A stretch of 64,000 bases of DNA from Paraphysomonas bandaiensis (GCA_965644295.1 CBFFRP010000244.1:35381-99380), one strand, 5' to 3'. Positions 35,801 to 51,545 are shown, numbered from the stretch's first letter. Program-made: numbers and translations. The notes: generated by a model from the letters alone, not told the origin.

Positions 35801-35920
35801 AATACAATTCATGATGTATGGTCCTATGAAGTAATGTACAGCATTTATATTGAATACAGTGGCAAGTTGTGGTCTTATTTACTCTTTCACAGTGAAAGTC
35901 AATGGACAATGCCGACATAA
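32834..35920 (+). CDS. Long coiled-coil protein with C-terminal WW domain
   Basis: Three exons, 32834-35624, 35675-35786 and 35893-35920, give up to 976 residues. Almost the whole length is heptad-rich coiled coil (L-E-K-I-D-V-L-T-H-N onward). Residues about 393-592 are five near-identical 40-residue repeats beginning D-I-E-E-L-K-R-T-E-V. The last two exons complete a WW domain: a first Trp in Q-T-W-M-E, a Y-F-Y-Y-Y-N strand and a second Trp in S-Q-W-T-M-P; both splices are needed to build it. WW domains bind proline-rich peptides. The start is uncertain: the open frame begins at a GTG after a stop, so the true start is either in an unseen 5' exon or the ATG at 33005. Divergence from DNAI1 suggests, but does not prove, a basal-body or axonemal role. 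Confidence 0.78.
34010..34609 (+). repeat. Five 120-bp tandem repeats within the coding sequence
   Basis: Units start at 34010, 34130, 34250, 34370 and 34490, plus a partial sixth start. Units 1-3 look identical at the DNA level; units 4 and 5 differ by a few bases. Each encodes 40 residues, which is not a multiple of seven. Confidence 0.95.
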
Positions 35921-36639
35921 TGCTTTGATAATCTACTACTATTGAAGAATATTGTACATATTCTACACGAGGATATTGCAGATAAATACAGCGTTGTATT
36001 GGCGGATGTATATTTTGTTTACCACACAGATATTTTTGCTATACGGACGCCAAGCATGTTGCTATGTTTATAGAATTCGGTGTTAATGTTTGTTGCAATT
36101 TTTCATTGTGATTAATGTAGTTGAGAGTATATTGTGTGTCTTGCGCTCATCTATTGCCTCTTTCGGATTACATGAACTGATCTTCACACCCATCTGATGT
36201 AGTTAATGCTGTAAATGTAAATATTACCTAGACAACCATATACAATGGTGGACATATTGATTTGTTATCACTGGGAATTTGTTACTCACTTCTAAAAGTA
36301 GGAAAAAAAGAATAGATAAAATGCTATCAATTGTTCTGTGCACATATTAAATTTTAAAACTGATGGAAGACTGCAGCAATGGCAAGAGTGTATATATTAT
36401 ATATTATGTTTATACGTTTATACATTATTTAACATTGACTGCTTATGTAGTTCTCTCCATTTCTTGAGAAGTTGTAATATTGCAATAATCCTTTTCTGCT
36501 ATAAGTTTGCTGTTATGCTGATAATTTATTTGATAGTTTGTAACTGCAAATGAAAGTTTATATTTTTCACTGCTACGTATATGTAACTCAGTAGGTAGAC
36601 CCAACCTGCATACTTTAAACTTTAAATGTTTTTTTTTGA

Positions 36640-37350
36640 AATTTTAGAAATAGCAGGGGTTATTGGATTGGCCATATCGACATAAAAGGAAGCGAATTCT
36701 TTCATAAAACGAGATTATAAGGCGTGATGAATAATAGTAGAGTCATTGATATTCTTCATTTTATATGATTAAGAAGTAAAAAAAATCAGGAAGTTTGCAA
36801 GCAGTATACCATAATGAGGGTTAATGGAGGATGAATTATATGATAGTATATATATGACAGTCGCTTACGCTGTTATATTTGTTGTATTTTGAGCTTTATT
36901 ACTTTACCCGAACATATATTATAATATATATGTGTCGTACACAAAACAATATATTATATGAAAGTGCTAATTGCAAACACCACAAAGCAGGCACTTCAAT
37001 TGTCGAGTATGTGGTTGCTCACGAAACTATTTTAATATATATATATAACATTAAGTTTGCCGCTTGAAATGCGTAAAGTTGCCGTAAGTAGCTGTAGAGT
37101 TGCATGAACTTTGTTTAGAGTATATTCGGAGAATAGAGGAACTACTATAATATTATCTTATAAATACTTAATTCTTTGTAAGATATATATATCAAGTACC
37201 AGTAAATTCAATTTATGACAATGGGAAATGGGTGCCCAGTTCCCGGATAGTGGCAATAATGAAATAGGTCCCGGCAATGATTATGCCATCACCATCAATG
37301 GTCCTTTCATCGATATTAATGCCATTACCATTAATGGTTACCAGGCTCTG
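36640..37350 (+). repeat. Dispersed repeat X, copy C
   Basis: Close to the reverse complement of 26830-27560 and related to 15230-16560. It ends with GTGCCCAGTTCCCGGATAGT, a GGTCCCGGCAATGATTATGC block and ATTAATGGTTACCAGGCTCT near 37345. The left end is truncated relative to copies A and B. Confidence 0.78.
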
Positions 37351-37919
37351 GAACCAGTAACCTTGAGTGCCCTCCATCAGTATGTATTGATGACATTTTC
37401 TACTAATCGAGGTTCTCGAGAGGTATGGATCTAGATATTGCAGTAGTATTGCATGTATGAGTTACGTGCTCAAAATGCCTATTCTCGTTATATTGATGAT
37501 TGATGTGTTGACGATTAACTTGAAATGCACAATCAGTTTGTTATTAATTACCAACGTATACTACTTTTCTTCCGGAATCACTAAACAAGGAAGATAACGG
37601 TAGTAGTTATTACTAAGTTCTTCATACTCTCACTTCCATCACCTGAACTCCTCTCTTACTTTCAAATCTATTAACTAATTGAGATATGAATACATTCGGT
37701 ATTTAGTGTTGACTAGCTTTTAGAAATATTGCTGAATACTTAAGCCTACAGAACACTGTCCTAATACGAGACATGAGCATCCTAAGTAGTGTTACGACAA
37801 CAAGTTCTTGTTGCTTTCTCGTACCAAAGAAGCAATTATTTTCCGTATTACATATATCAGAACGTAGTAAATATTACACTCGAATAGTCCAATCTGTATA
37901 AATTGATATTGTGTTCTTA

Positions 37920-38487
37920 ATGTCAGAACACAGCAACGACTCCAGCAGACATCTCTTGCCGATTGAAAATCTGTACTTTCCCTTTCTGAAAATTCAAAAG
38001 CTCGTCCTCGTCTAGGTTCATATTCTTAAGTTGCTGGAAAAACTTGGCAACAAGTTACAAAAGTGTGTAATCTATACTCAGTACAGAAACATAGGAGGAC
38101 TGGATGATTCGAATTGTTGTATTTACGAAACAACCATTGCATTTGTGAAATGCCTGTCTAGAAATTGTTTACACCTTTGTTGTCCATAGTCTACAGGAAG
38201 AAAGTTCATGTCTCCTGTATGATAAATTAAGTCAATTTCCGCGTAAGTTCACAGTGCTTCCATAAATTAAAAATAATTCCTCTCAACACTTATTGATACA
38301 GCCAGTAAATAATTTACGCTCCGGACTCGGTTTCAGTGACTACCTTCCTCGTCACCACACACTCAAATTAACACAGCAAAGTCCATTAACGGAATTAAAC
38401 AGACTCGTGACCCTTAAATCTCGATCAATATTACACGAACTCATCTTATTGGCCGGACATATCAATGACTCCGATCACATCGTCTGA
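37920..38487 (+). pseudogene. Possible decayed or uncharacterised spliced gene
   Basis: From an ATG at 37920 the frame reads 31 codons to a TAG, then continues in the same frame for about 58 more codons (38017-38193). Two further coding-like stretches follow in other frames (about 38190-38240 and 38303-38487). I could not find GT-AG joints linking them all. No domain is recognised. It is either a gene remnant or a spliced gene I cannot resolve. Confidence 0.3.
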
Positions 38488-38868
38488 TTCCTACAAACAG
38501 TCATACACAGGATTTCAGCACTCTCTCTTGCATTCTGATACTCACACTGGTAGCAGTGTCGACAAGAAAAGAAGGGATGCACAAATTAGCTCTATGTTTA
38601 GCTGTTAAAGCAGACTGCACGCATATCCGGACCAGATTCATCTTATACTACTGTATATGTGCTGTACAACTACGTATTACCCCTGCAGATGTGTTTTTTT
38701 GTAAGAAGCAGACATTGATGATGGTGCTGCCTGGTCTTGTATGGTGTTCGTATTGTAGTGTGCATGCTCTCATACCTTAGCGGGCTGTATCACTTTCTGA
38801 AACATTTATAATCATCTTGTTTGACGAGCGCTCTGTGGAGTGAGGAAACGAGTGCAATTATTTCTGAT

Positions 38869-39225
38869 ATGATCTCTAAGGCGCTCAACTTTCTTGGCCT
38901 TATACTGCTTGCACATGCTGCATACTCTGCCCATCACTATAAAGGCATCGTTGCAGCTCTTGGAATGACGGGAGATGTCAGTATGCCTCCAGCAGATGTA
39001 AACTAATTTCCCTACTAGTAATTTATTTAATATGTGTTGTAGGTAATAATAGAAACCGCAGTTGCGTTCGCTCTTGTTGTGATAGGACAAATAGCCCCGA
39101 TGAAAATGATCCCAGTTCGAATATCATCTGAGAAAATTTCAAAGTCGTGGGAAGAAACAATGCAGCGCCCAGAATTCGCAACATTTAATCATCGGGGAAG
39201 GGCTCTTTTCAAGAGAAACAATTAA
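38869..39225 (+). CDS. EMC5: ER membrane protein complex subunit 5
   Basis: Two exons, 38869-38997 and 39043-39225, separated by a 45-bp intron, encode 103 residues. The start chosen, M-I-S-K-A-L, places the first membrane helix (LNFLGLILLAHAAYSAHHY) exactly where MMGT1/EMC5 has it. The second helix (VIIETAVAFALVVIGQIAP) spans the splice, and the family signature FNHRGRALF stands near the C-terminus. EMC5 is part of the membrane core of the EMC insertase, which inserts tail-anchored and multi-pass proteins into the ER; it has also been described as a magnesium transporter (MMGT1). Length matches the short fungal and protist forms. Confidence 0.92.
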
Positions 39226-41234
39226 TTTTGATGAAAACAGTTACGTAGAGACTTCATACTGACTTTGTACATAAGGACTACGAATGGATTGAGCCAACAG
39301 GGGTGCATGTAGCAGTATAGACACTACATATAAATCATCGTTTAGTCCTAGTATTTCTGTTCATTCTACCCAACATTAAAATGACTTAACAAAGTTGAAA
39401 TAGTTTTACTTTGTCGTGGCAGATTCCAGATAATTTCTGATCCTACTAGGTCTTTGAATTCAAACTACAGGTTCAATTTTCTGAACTAGATAGTATCACT
39501 GTTGAAACAATGTACTACCTATTCTGGGAGAATTAGAAAAATTCATCCTATATGAGAGGCTTTTTAATTACAACATATATCTCTACGCTCTACGGCGTAT
39601 TCAAGTATTCAAATACAACATATACGAGTTGTATATTTCTATGACATATAATTTTACTTTATGAAAGGGTAACCTGCTTACATGTAATAGGCCTTCCATT
39701 TAAGGGGCAGTAAGCGATAAAACAAAGCCATCGCTGATACTAGTAGCTTAGTAGTAGTACCTTCGAACTTCGTACCTTGCTATACTATTGTGACATTAGA
39801 ATGTCATGTCGTAGCTCATAGGGACTATATTCTTTGACTATTATCCTAATCTAACCATTTTTGAAGTATCTCTAGAAGCATTATATTCTTCAGTCAGCAC
39901 TATGTTGAATCTTTTGATTAAATTAATCCTGTTTGCTAAAAAAAATCAATGAACGATTTTCTAACTATGTAAAGATTATAAAAACAGATTCTCAGGTAAA
40001 AGAAATTAAATAATTGCAGCTCGTTGTCAAAAATATACGCCTGCTACCTATCTAGAATATGACAACAGCAATACTTGATATTTTGGCAGCACTCCTATGT
40101 ATATCATAGTTTACTTTTTCTCGATTCGTATTATCTGATTATACTAGCAGTGTGTATGTGTCATATACATATATAAAAATCTTACGTTAGAATAATCAAA
40201 TTACTGGTTACTATACTATTTATATGAGCATTCCGACAGCACTAGCCGTGTTTTTATATCATACATTATGATGCATCCTAAAGTTGGCTAGAACTTGTTG
40301 TGGCGAATACTTATATTTCCTTGTAATGAAATACTAATTTTGTACATAATATGACGTACGCAAGGTTTTAATAATACGCAAATCTAATTGTCTTGTTTAT
40401 GTTGCTTTACCTAAAGCACAACTATAAACAATATAGAGCTTGGTATAATCAAGTACTTCACTCAGATATACAGGTGAGAACACAACTACTGCGTATTTTA
40501 TCAAGTCAATTAGATATCATGAATACACAAGTTCATCGTAACACAGAAAATATATGCATCACCAACATTATGTAACAGCTGTGACTTCGAGTCAACATCA
40601 CTCAGTGTCGATGTGAGCCATCAGTGAAGCACACCAGGCCACTCTCAGAGGACACGAAGGCGAAACCAATGTTGAAACGTCACACTAGTATTGTCTCTGT
40701 GCTTTCACGTTCCCCGAAGTCTTCGAAATATCCAAGTTGACGTAGCTGGTGTATCGTTTCATCCAGCAGGACACATATTGTATGTACCAAACAAGATATG
40801 GATGCCCAGGACAGTCACACATACGTCAGTAACTCTACTGCATATTATACTCTGTATACAGTGTCTATACGGATAGTTTCCGTTGAAATCTCTCTTCAAA
40901 TTACTGCTCTGGACTGCACAGTGTGGACTACACTGCACAGTGTTCCCCTCTTTTTTGTTGCACTTCCACTTCACACAAGAAACAAAAACAAAAAATTCCT
41001 TCCACCTACAAAAATAACGCCATTACAGAGCTACAAACGTCATACGCTCTGATCGAGAGAAGTGAAGTAACACTATTCGGTATTCTATAGCGGCTGTGCA
41101 CTTCGTCTCACTTGTGTGTGGTTGCCTTCTCGATAGAAGTTTCAGTGCACTTTATTATGCGTTTCTCTTCGTGACATATTGAGAACGGGGTCTGTTTGTA
41201 AGCGTATAATTGGAGAGTGATAAGGAGGCATCAG
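39226..41234. other. Gene-free AT-rich interval
   Basis: No convincing frame or known repeat. The last 400 bp before the next gene contain CTGTATACAGTG (about 40852) and GTGGACTACACTGCACAGTG (about 40922), short palindromic words typical of promoter regions in this window. Confidence 0.5.
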
Positions 41235-44200
41235 ATGGACTCAGATGAGGAGGATAGCTTTGTTAGGGACTTCCACGATGAAGAAAAGGGCGAGGATTAT
41301 CCAAGCGATGACGATAATGGTCCAGAAGTTAACAGCGATGATAGCAGAGATGGAGGTGGTCGGTCCGGTGGTCTGGACATCGCTGAAGTGGATAAGAAAG
41401 TGGCTGATGCGATACAGAAACGTCGGGCTGCTAAGGCAGCCGCAAACTTAAAAAGCGATAGTGGTTTCATTGAGGATTATAAGGATGTAGATGAACGTTT
41501 GGGTGACGACTTCGAGGACACGAGATGGGTTCCACCTACGCTGGAATTGGTAAGTTGAGTTTGTTTTTCACCTGTTGTAATAAGTATATTTGTATGGTTC
41601 CAGGCTTGGGAGTGGAGACTGGATAATCTTTACCGGGGAGGCAGAGCAAAGCAGTCTCGAACTAAGTTAACTAAATCGACCGACCTCGGGCAAGGTGTCC
41701 CGTTGTATTTCCTTTTCATTCAAACTATTGCGTACGCTCTAGTGTTGATGTCCCTGCTATCTGTCCCGGCTCTTCTGTTTGCGTACTATGGCTCCCATGT
41801 CGCTGAGTCGGACAAGGATTTCGCTGGTCTCTATAAACTAACAGTAGGCAACATCGGCTACGATCCGGAGAGTGCTCGTTATGCAGAGCGATCCGCTTGC
41901 TCAGGAAACCCGGATATAATCTGTGTTCGGCTATTTTCACTGGAATTTAGTCTTCAGAGTGTGGCTGGTATCTTAACTGTATGTGAATTATTACAGGCAT
42001 TAGTTTTTATGGCTGCTGTGTGGCGGCTCAAGGCGCGCTGTAATGTAGTACGCAAGCGCACGGAGGGTCGTCTATGCTCGGCTTCTGATTATGCTGTCAG
42101 AGTGGACAACATACCACCAGACACGACTTTGGAGCAACTGGTAGACCACTTTTCAAACTTATACTGCCTGGATAAACCAGATTGGCGAGGAAGATACCCC
42201 CTGGAGGATGCCAAACCGTTGCAACATTGCAATAACACTGGTAAGGCCTACCACATTGGCACCTGGGTGGCGGAAGCCACAGTCTACTCTGAAATAGGCT
42301 CTTTGATACGCGCATTCAAGGATAAGAAAATGTTAATGACAAACTTACTGCGGCATAGAGCGAGGATGAAAATGTACAAGGGTGACACTCCTCATTCCCA
42401 TGGACCAAACCCTGCAAAATACAGGTCTTTGAAAATCAAAATTCTCCTGATTGAGAGCTGATGTTTATATGATTTTAGAATTGCTGAACGAGATATGCTA
42501 CATGCGGGTTCGCAAATCGATGATTTGACTAGGAAATCTCTACTAAAAGCGAAGTATATATCTCACCTTTTCATTGAAATGGCTAATGTGAAATGTCAGG
42601 AAAAATGTTATCACCACTGATGCCCCAAACTCCACATCTCAAGTTAAAGGTCTGAACGCTCAAGCGCACACAGCATATGTAATATTCAACTACTCCGAAA
42701 GTATGGCAAGATGCTTAGATGACTACTCTACGTTCAATCTCTTCCCCTTCAAAATATTTATGCCTGGGAAGATGATGTTTCGTGGGCACCGTATCACAGT
42801 GACACAGGCTTGTGAACCTGACGAAATAGTGTGGGAGAACCTGGAGGTAATCGACTTTAGTCCTGACCCGACATTTTTTGAAATTGCCACCTAACTGGTG
42901 TCATGAACGCAGGTATCATCTGTACGAAAAATGGCTCGACGGGCAGTATCTGCTGTGTTTGCGTTATGCCTGTTGATCGTCGGATTCGCTATCATTCTTC
43001 AAGCAGCGGAGTACAGGAGAGTTTTTAACGAAGAAATTCCAAAGCTCAATATGTGCCACAAGGAGGTTAGCTGCATTTAAATATTAACGATCTGTGTTGA
43101 TAATATATTTGCAACTCAGATTCCAGCCCTTTATGCGGGATCATATGATTTTCCGAGCGGAGTAGAAATTGTGAGGCCGGATCCTAGCGAGGACGACACA
43201 GGTGCTAATTGTAGGATTGTGTATATATCAACTCAGGTATTTGCTATGTAGGAAGGACGCGGGATGATTACGATCTTGAGTGCACGGCCAGAGTTAAGGT
43301 CAGTGTATGGTTCCCCTGTTTAAAGTATTTGAATTGCATACAGGGATCATTTTATGCCATATATACAACCAACGGCAACTTCAATAGTCCACTTGCGAAT
43401 TATTCCATAACTGATGTTTGCAAGTATGGGTACGTTATTGTTTTTGAGATTGGATGTTGTCGTCATTGCTATAATCGACAGATCCTCTGCTGCAACAACT
43501 GACTGTCCCCTGCCGGATCAGTCTGTGTTCTGTCCTTGTCTGTCGTCATCTAGCTCTGATACATGTGAAACACTCTCTTGCGAAGAGAGCAACGGCAATT
43601 GCGATGAATTCAAAGCAAGCACGGTTGCTGGGTGTTTTTGCTACCAGGAATTGGTTAGTACTATCTTTTTCGTACATACTTTTATGACAGCTGCATTTCC
43701 AGCTATCGTTGTTTTCAAGTCCGCTACTTTCATTGTGGTCACAAGTGCAAACAGTGGATGCTAACTGCGAAGAATTTCTGACGAGTTATGGAAGCGGTAT
43801 TATGCAAATATTTTTTGCTGAGCATGGATGACCAATTATGTAGCGCTACTACTGACTGTGGCCGCGTCTCTGTGCACTGTAGTCATTAACTTTGTGCTGA
43901 AGTCTATAATGAAATACCTGGCGAAACGAGAGTTCCATACTACCGTAGACGAGGAGCACCGGGCTATTGTTGTCAAAGTATTCATTGCAACCTATATCAA
44001 CATGGCTTTTGTGGCCTTGTTAGCTTACGGTTACGTCAACAAGAAACCGTCAATTGTAACTAATGTAAGATATCAATTTCCCTTTTCTGTGTCTTAAGAA
44101 ATATATAGGCTTCAATACTCGACAGTGAATATTCAGATTTTGACCCGGAGTGGTACGGAAATGTGAGATTTTGTGGATGTTTGAAGTGTACTGAAGTTAA

Positions 44201-46207
44201 CACCTTGTATTAAAGGTTGGGTTCTATTTAATTGTGACTTTCATAATCCAAATGATATCGCCACTTGCATCGGTTTTGTTCAAGTATTACATTGCCAAGC
44301 CTTGTCGGTAAATATACCAATTATGCAGCCATTGCCGACCTGCTGATTTATTGGCGTAGGATGTGCAGGGCCCACCCTAAAATAGAATCCCTCACGTCAC
44401 ACAAGTACCCCATGCAAGCTGATGTTAACGCGTTGGTATGGATCTACTATTTTATGTACATTTGTTTTACTCGACATTTATTCAGGAGCTGGGCGGAGTG
44501 TTCGATACGACTGTTCATACAGCTCAGTTGCTGTCGCTGCTGTTCTTTGGAATGACATACGCTGGGGGTACATATTGTCTTGTACCCTGTGAAGCTTGTT
44601 CTAATGTTGCCACAGGAATGCCATTGATGATGCCTCTCTTAGCAGCTACTTTTTGTTTTTATTTCGCGACTGATAAGATGCTACTGCTCCGGTACTATCA
44701 GATCCCACCTAAAATGAGTGATGCCGTGATGCGAGTATGTATATTTTACATGAAGTCATGATGTTCTCTCATCCCTTAATTAAAGGTGGTTTTATCGCTT
44801 CTGCCGTGGGTTTGCGTCATTCGGCTGTCGTTTTCATGTTGGATTCTGTCAAATGAGGAAATATTTCCAGTAACAGAGCTTCCTATCGGTATATAGACTT
44901 TTAACTTTTTGCCTCAGTTCTAACGCTACCTATAGATGCACTTCCAAGTTATAGTTATTTTGATTCAGAACGTGTATCGTCGATGTATAACACATGGGTT
45001 GAAAACCAAGTTAACAGAGATCTGTATTATATTAATACTGGTATGTGTGCGTCAGTACATTCTGTCTGCAGTTTCACGGTAAGGTTTTTCTTACAGGAAC
45101 CAGAATACCTCGAGGACATATCATTCCTATATTTGCTCTGATGATTATCATTGCTGTGGGGACAGTCTTGTTTACAATGTAAGTTTTGTATGATGGAAGT
45201 TATTATAACCTTAGTGTCACTATAGACTACGCCACTCCCCTTTGTATTATATGGCGAGGACATTTATTTGGGCTTTTCGTAGCCTTCGTCGTCTTTGTTC
45301 GAAGAAGGCAGTCAATATAGTTAAAAGTTATGATTTGGCTGTCAGCGGAGATCCCAGAAGATCGGAAGTTGCTCCGTATACTGGAGATTACTTCCAGTTC
45401 CTTGAATCCGAATTAGCTAAGTCGAAGGCGAAATGTTGTAGATTTAGCTTTTTGGATAGGATATTCATGTCATCGAGGTTGGAGATATGTATTAACTGTA
45501 ATTGAGATTTTGATTCTTTTTACAGCGAGGAACTATCCCGTGAAGACATTGAGAATGGTTGGCGAGTCACCTACAAGACCACTCATAAAGTCAAAGTCAC
45601 GCAGTGGGAGCAAACCACACGAGTTGATGGTTGGATAAGTTTTCATAGTGTGGTTTTTTTCTTAAATATTTGTAGGTGTAACCAGACCAAAGGGAAGCAT
45701 GAAGCGAACGTACGAAGTAATTTCTACTTATGGCTGTACGTCGTACATGCTCCACAGGTTAACGGTTTATTTTGCATAAGATTGTAATATAACAAGATTG
45801 CAGAATTCCGCATTATAAGAAAGTTTTTAACGCTATCCAGGAAGGTGTATCGAGTATTGCTGATGAACATGACGAGGTGTGTTGCGAGTTTGTGTTTCTG
45901 CTCTGTGCATCATGCAATTTGTAGGAGCTCGGTCGCGCTTCTAAAATGACGGTTGTGGGAAACTACAACAAACACAAGAACAAACAACAACACATGGCTG
46001 AAGAGAAAAAGAAAGCTAACGAGGTATCGTCGTAGTGATAATTACGTTATGCCGTCTTACCACTGTTCAGAAACTGTGGACGAAGCAGAAAAAGGGTAAA
46101 GCGATGAAATCGGCAAAGGTTGCTGTGGATAATGATGATAGTGTGCGTCCATATGAAGATCCGAATTCTGAATCCTCTGATTCTGATAGACTTAGCGATG
46201 ATGAGTG
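41235..46207 (+). CDS. OSCA/CSC1/TMEM63-like membrane channel
   Basis: An intron-dense gene with at least 15 small exons. The first two are 41235-41549 and 41604-42424; the last ends in TGA at 46207. An acidic Asp/Ser-rich N-terminus is followed by a membrane helix (FIQTIAYALVLMSLLSVPA), another near residue 210, then an RRM-like cytosolic domain (YAVRVDNIPPDTTLEQLVDH) and the family signature A-C-E-P-D-E-I-V-W-E-N-L at 42813-42846. Later exons hold many membrane helices and a Cys-rich extracellular loop (43493-43650, about ten Cys). The C-terminus is basic, then acidic. OSCA/TMEM63 proteins are mechanically or osmotically gated cation channels. The E-P-D-E-I-V-W-E-N-L box favours this family over anoctamins, which share the fold. 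Exon borders beyond the first few were not all resolved. Confidence 0.78.
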
Positions 46208-46671
46208 AGAATCCATGTATATGCGATACCAGTAATTATTGTTTTTATTATACTCCATATATCATGAATGGTTTATTTATGATGTGATATATATAAGATC
46301 TATGGACTGTAATTGTATCCGGAATATGAACTGATTGTATATAGCTGTCAGATTATGTTTCGTAATAGCGTTTTACTTTGCATTGTAACTCCACCAGTTT
46401 TATGCGTTAGGACGACTGGCGCATCGATTGAGTAATTAATAATTTTTAAGGAGAGTGATAAATGACACAACAGTATATAGAATACTCTATTATATATCAG
46501 TTATACATTCGATTACTCGTCAGCAACTCCCATTGATTGATAAGTATAGGCCAATGGCATCAAAGTACTAATTTTGAATTTTGTCTACGTATGGCGAGTC
46601 ATAAGATTACGTATATCCATATAATGTAATATATGTAACGTCTAAAGCCGGTATATCTTTTTTATTTCTTA

Positions 46672-47221
46672 GGAGCACATAAACGCTTCTCGGACTCCGC
46701 CAAAGAACTAAAATGGGGCTCTCTACAGCGCGCCATAACACTAGTTGGGGATGCAGGTGAAGCAGCGCACTTCCTTCTTACACAGACATTTGCTCCGCAC
46801 TCAAACTACCACCACTTTGCCTTAAGCCTAAGGGAATGGGGTACCGAGGTCGGCCTCACACTCCAACAGCCCGAGCCACCTAAACCTCAAGATGCACATA
46901 CCCTGAATAACATTATACGCACCTTAGGACTCGACGATGTCGACCCTGATACTTACCAACAAGCAATCTTCACAGACGGATCATACACGCCCGGAGCTCT
47001 TTCCCCACGCCACCTTACGCATGTAAACCTACGCATAAGATGGACACATCACGGAGGAACGACGGCCGCATCATACAAGCCCCCTACTCACTGACTTCCA
47101 ATCCCTCCGCAGCCAACGGATGCTGGAGACCTACACTGCGCGTCGAGATCAACGCTAAGGTCACAATCCCGACCGGGCGCCTGGATATCGGACAGACTTT
47201 AGCTTATATTCAGTGTGGCAC
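46672..47221 (+). pseudogene. Fragment of a non-LTR retrotransposon (RNase H region)
   Basis: An open stretch of about 140 codons starts abruptly at 46672 and ends at TGA near 47094; it contains I-F-T-D-G-S-Y, the first catalytic motif of an RNase HI domain as found in LINE polyproteins. A second frame (47040-47225) carries coding-like sequence onward, implying a frameshift. Base composition is clearly more GC-rich than its surroundings. It lacks any reverse transcriptase part, so it is a dead fragment. A different RNase H-bearing element is possible. Confidence 0.5.
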
Positions 47222-47254
47222 TTGAAGACAATGTACGAGAATACAGTGATATAT
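47205..47254 (+). repeat. 50-bp duplicated segment
   Basis: Looks identical to 47720-47769, 515 bp away. It begins at the tail of the retrotransposon fragment (TATATTCAGTGTGGCACTTG). Confidence 0.85.
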
Positions 47255-47712
47255 AGTGATGTACAAATGCTGTGATGATATTGAGAACTGAAATAGTTTG
47301 ATCTTTTAAGATATATTATTTAGTAACGAGAGGTTCACATATGTATGAGATTATGCGTGGAGATTGTGTTGTTTGTCACAATTCGTGTAAACGATATTAA
47401 TTAATCTATTTATAGTCTACACATAATTTCTCTCTGAGATCTAGTTAAGAATGAGCAGTTTACAACAATATGTTAATAGTTTGCATACTTCAATATGCAC
47501 CATATTACTGAACCGAGACAGTACTTCCACCGCATAGTCAATATAACATAACAGAAGTTGACATTATTTGCTAAGGTTTGCTGTTCTCAATTGTATAAGA
47601 TTGAAATTATAACATTACATGATAAAGAACCTAGATTGTACTTTCAACACCAATCATTTACTTCTATAATGTACGAACCACACACTCAGTAATCGTATCC
47701 TGTAGAGCCACC

Positions 47713-47802
47713 ATTCTAGTATATTCAGTGTGGCACTTGAAGACAATGTACGAGAATACAGTGATATATTGTCTTCAAATGACATACTGAATATACTAGA
47801 AT
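47713..47802. repeat. Foldback hairpin containing the 50-bp duplicate
   Basis: The outer 17-bp arms (47713-47729 and 47786-47802) are perfect inverted repeats, as are inner 11-bp arms (47737-47747 and 47768-47778). Confidence 0.85.
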
Positions 47803-48048
47803 AAGATCCATATTCTAATGGAACACAGTAAAAGTGAGAATTATGAATAACAATATAAAACATAACTATCTTGCACAACGGAATAATTAGAAGTGTAACT
47901 GATAATGACGACGTTATGATGACGATCATGTATCTTCAACAGATACTCTCTCTAATTCAGTTCATGATATATTTCATTGAACATTATAACTCACAGATAC
48001 TATCATGTATTATGCTGAATCCTAATACCCTTGAGATGGGCCATTTTC

Positions 48049-48117
48049 CCGGATGCCTGCTTATTCGTAAAGGCCCAAAGACGTCTGCACAAGTGCTACT
48101 AATTAGTGTCCCTTCTC
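48049..48117 (+). repeat. Repeat module Y, copy 3 (fragment)
   Basis: CCCGGATGCCTGC, then GGCCCAAAGACGTCTGCACA, closely matching 15817-15890 and, inverted, about 16925-16994. Confidence 0.65.
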
Positions 48118-48295
48118 AGAGTGATATTTTTAAGAGATGGTTTCTAATGGTTACTTTAATGGAGTACAGTCAACAAAAGACAAAATCACCATCGTCGTGG
48201 AATAAAATAATACATTTATTATCATCTGAAAATTACATCTACACTCGTCTATCTACGGACTGTTTGTGGACTCAGATAGTGCAACCAATGCAAAT

Positions 48296-51545
<3,250 letters not shown>

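Larger units (their letters stand above)
35921..38868. other. Gene-poor interval
   Basis: AT-rich. It holds repeat X copy C (36640-37350) and a possible decayed gene (37920-38487). The last 300 bp before EMC5 carry TACTACTGTATATGTGCTGT, like other promoters here. Confidence 0.5.
46208..48295. other. Interval with retrotransposon scrap and foldback
   Basis: After the channel gene comes AT-rich DNA, then a GC-richer retrotransposon fragment (46672-47221), a 50-bp duplication, a foldback (47713-47802) and a piece of repeat module Y (48049-48117). I see no host gene. Confidence 0.5.

Noticed and set aside
38812-39090. Minus-strand frame with C-x2-C...H...C, zinc-finger-like
   Set aside because: Antisense to EMC5, whose two exons match that family along their full length.
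40759-41052. Short frames before the channel gene
   Set aside because: Overlap in opposite directions in promoter-like DNA and show no domain or splice support.
41235-46207. Anoctamin (TMEM16) identity for the channel gene
   Set aside because: The folds are related, but the RRM-like cytosolic domain and the E-P-D-E-I-V-W-E-N-L box point to OSCA/TMEM63.
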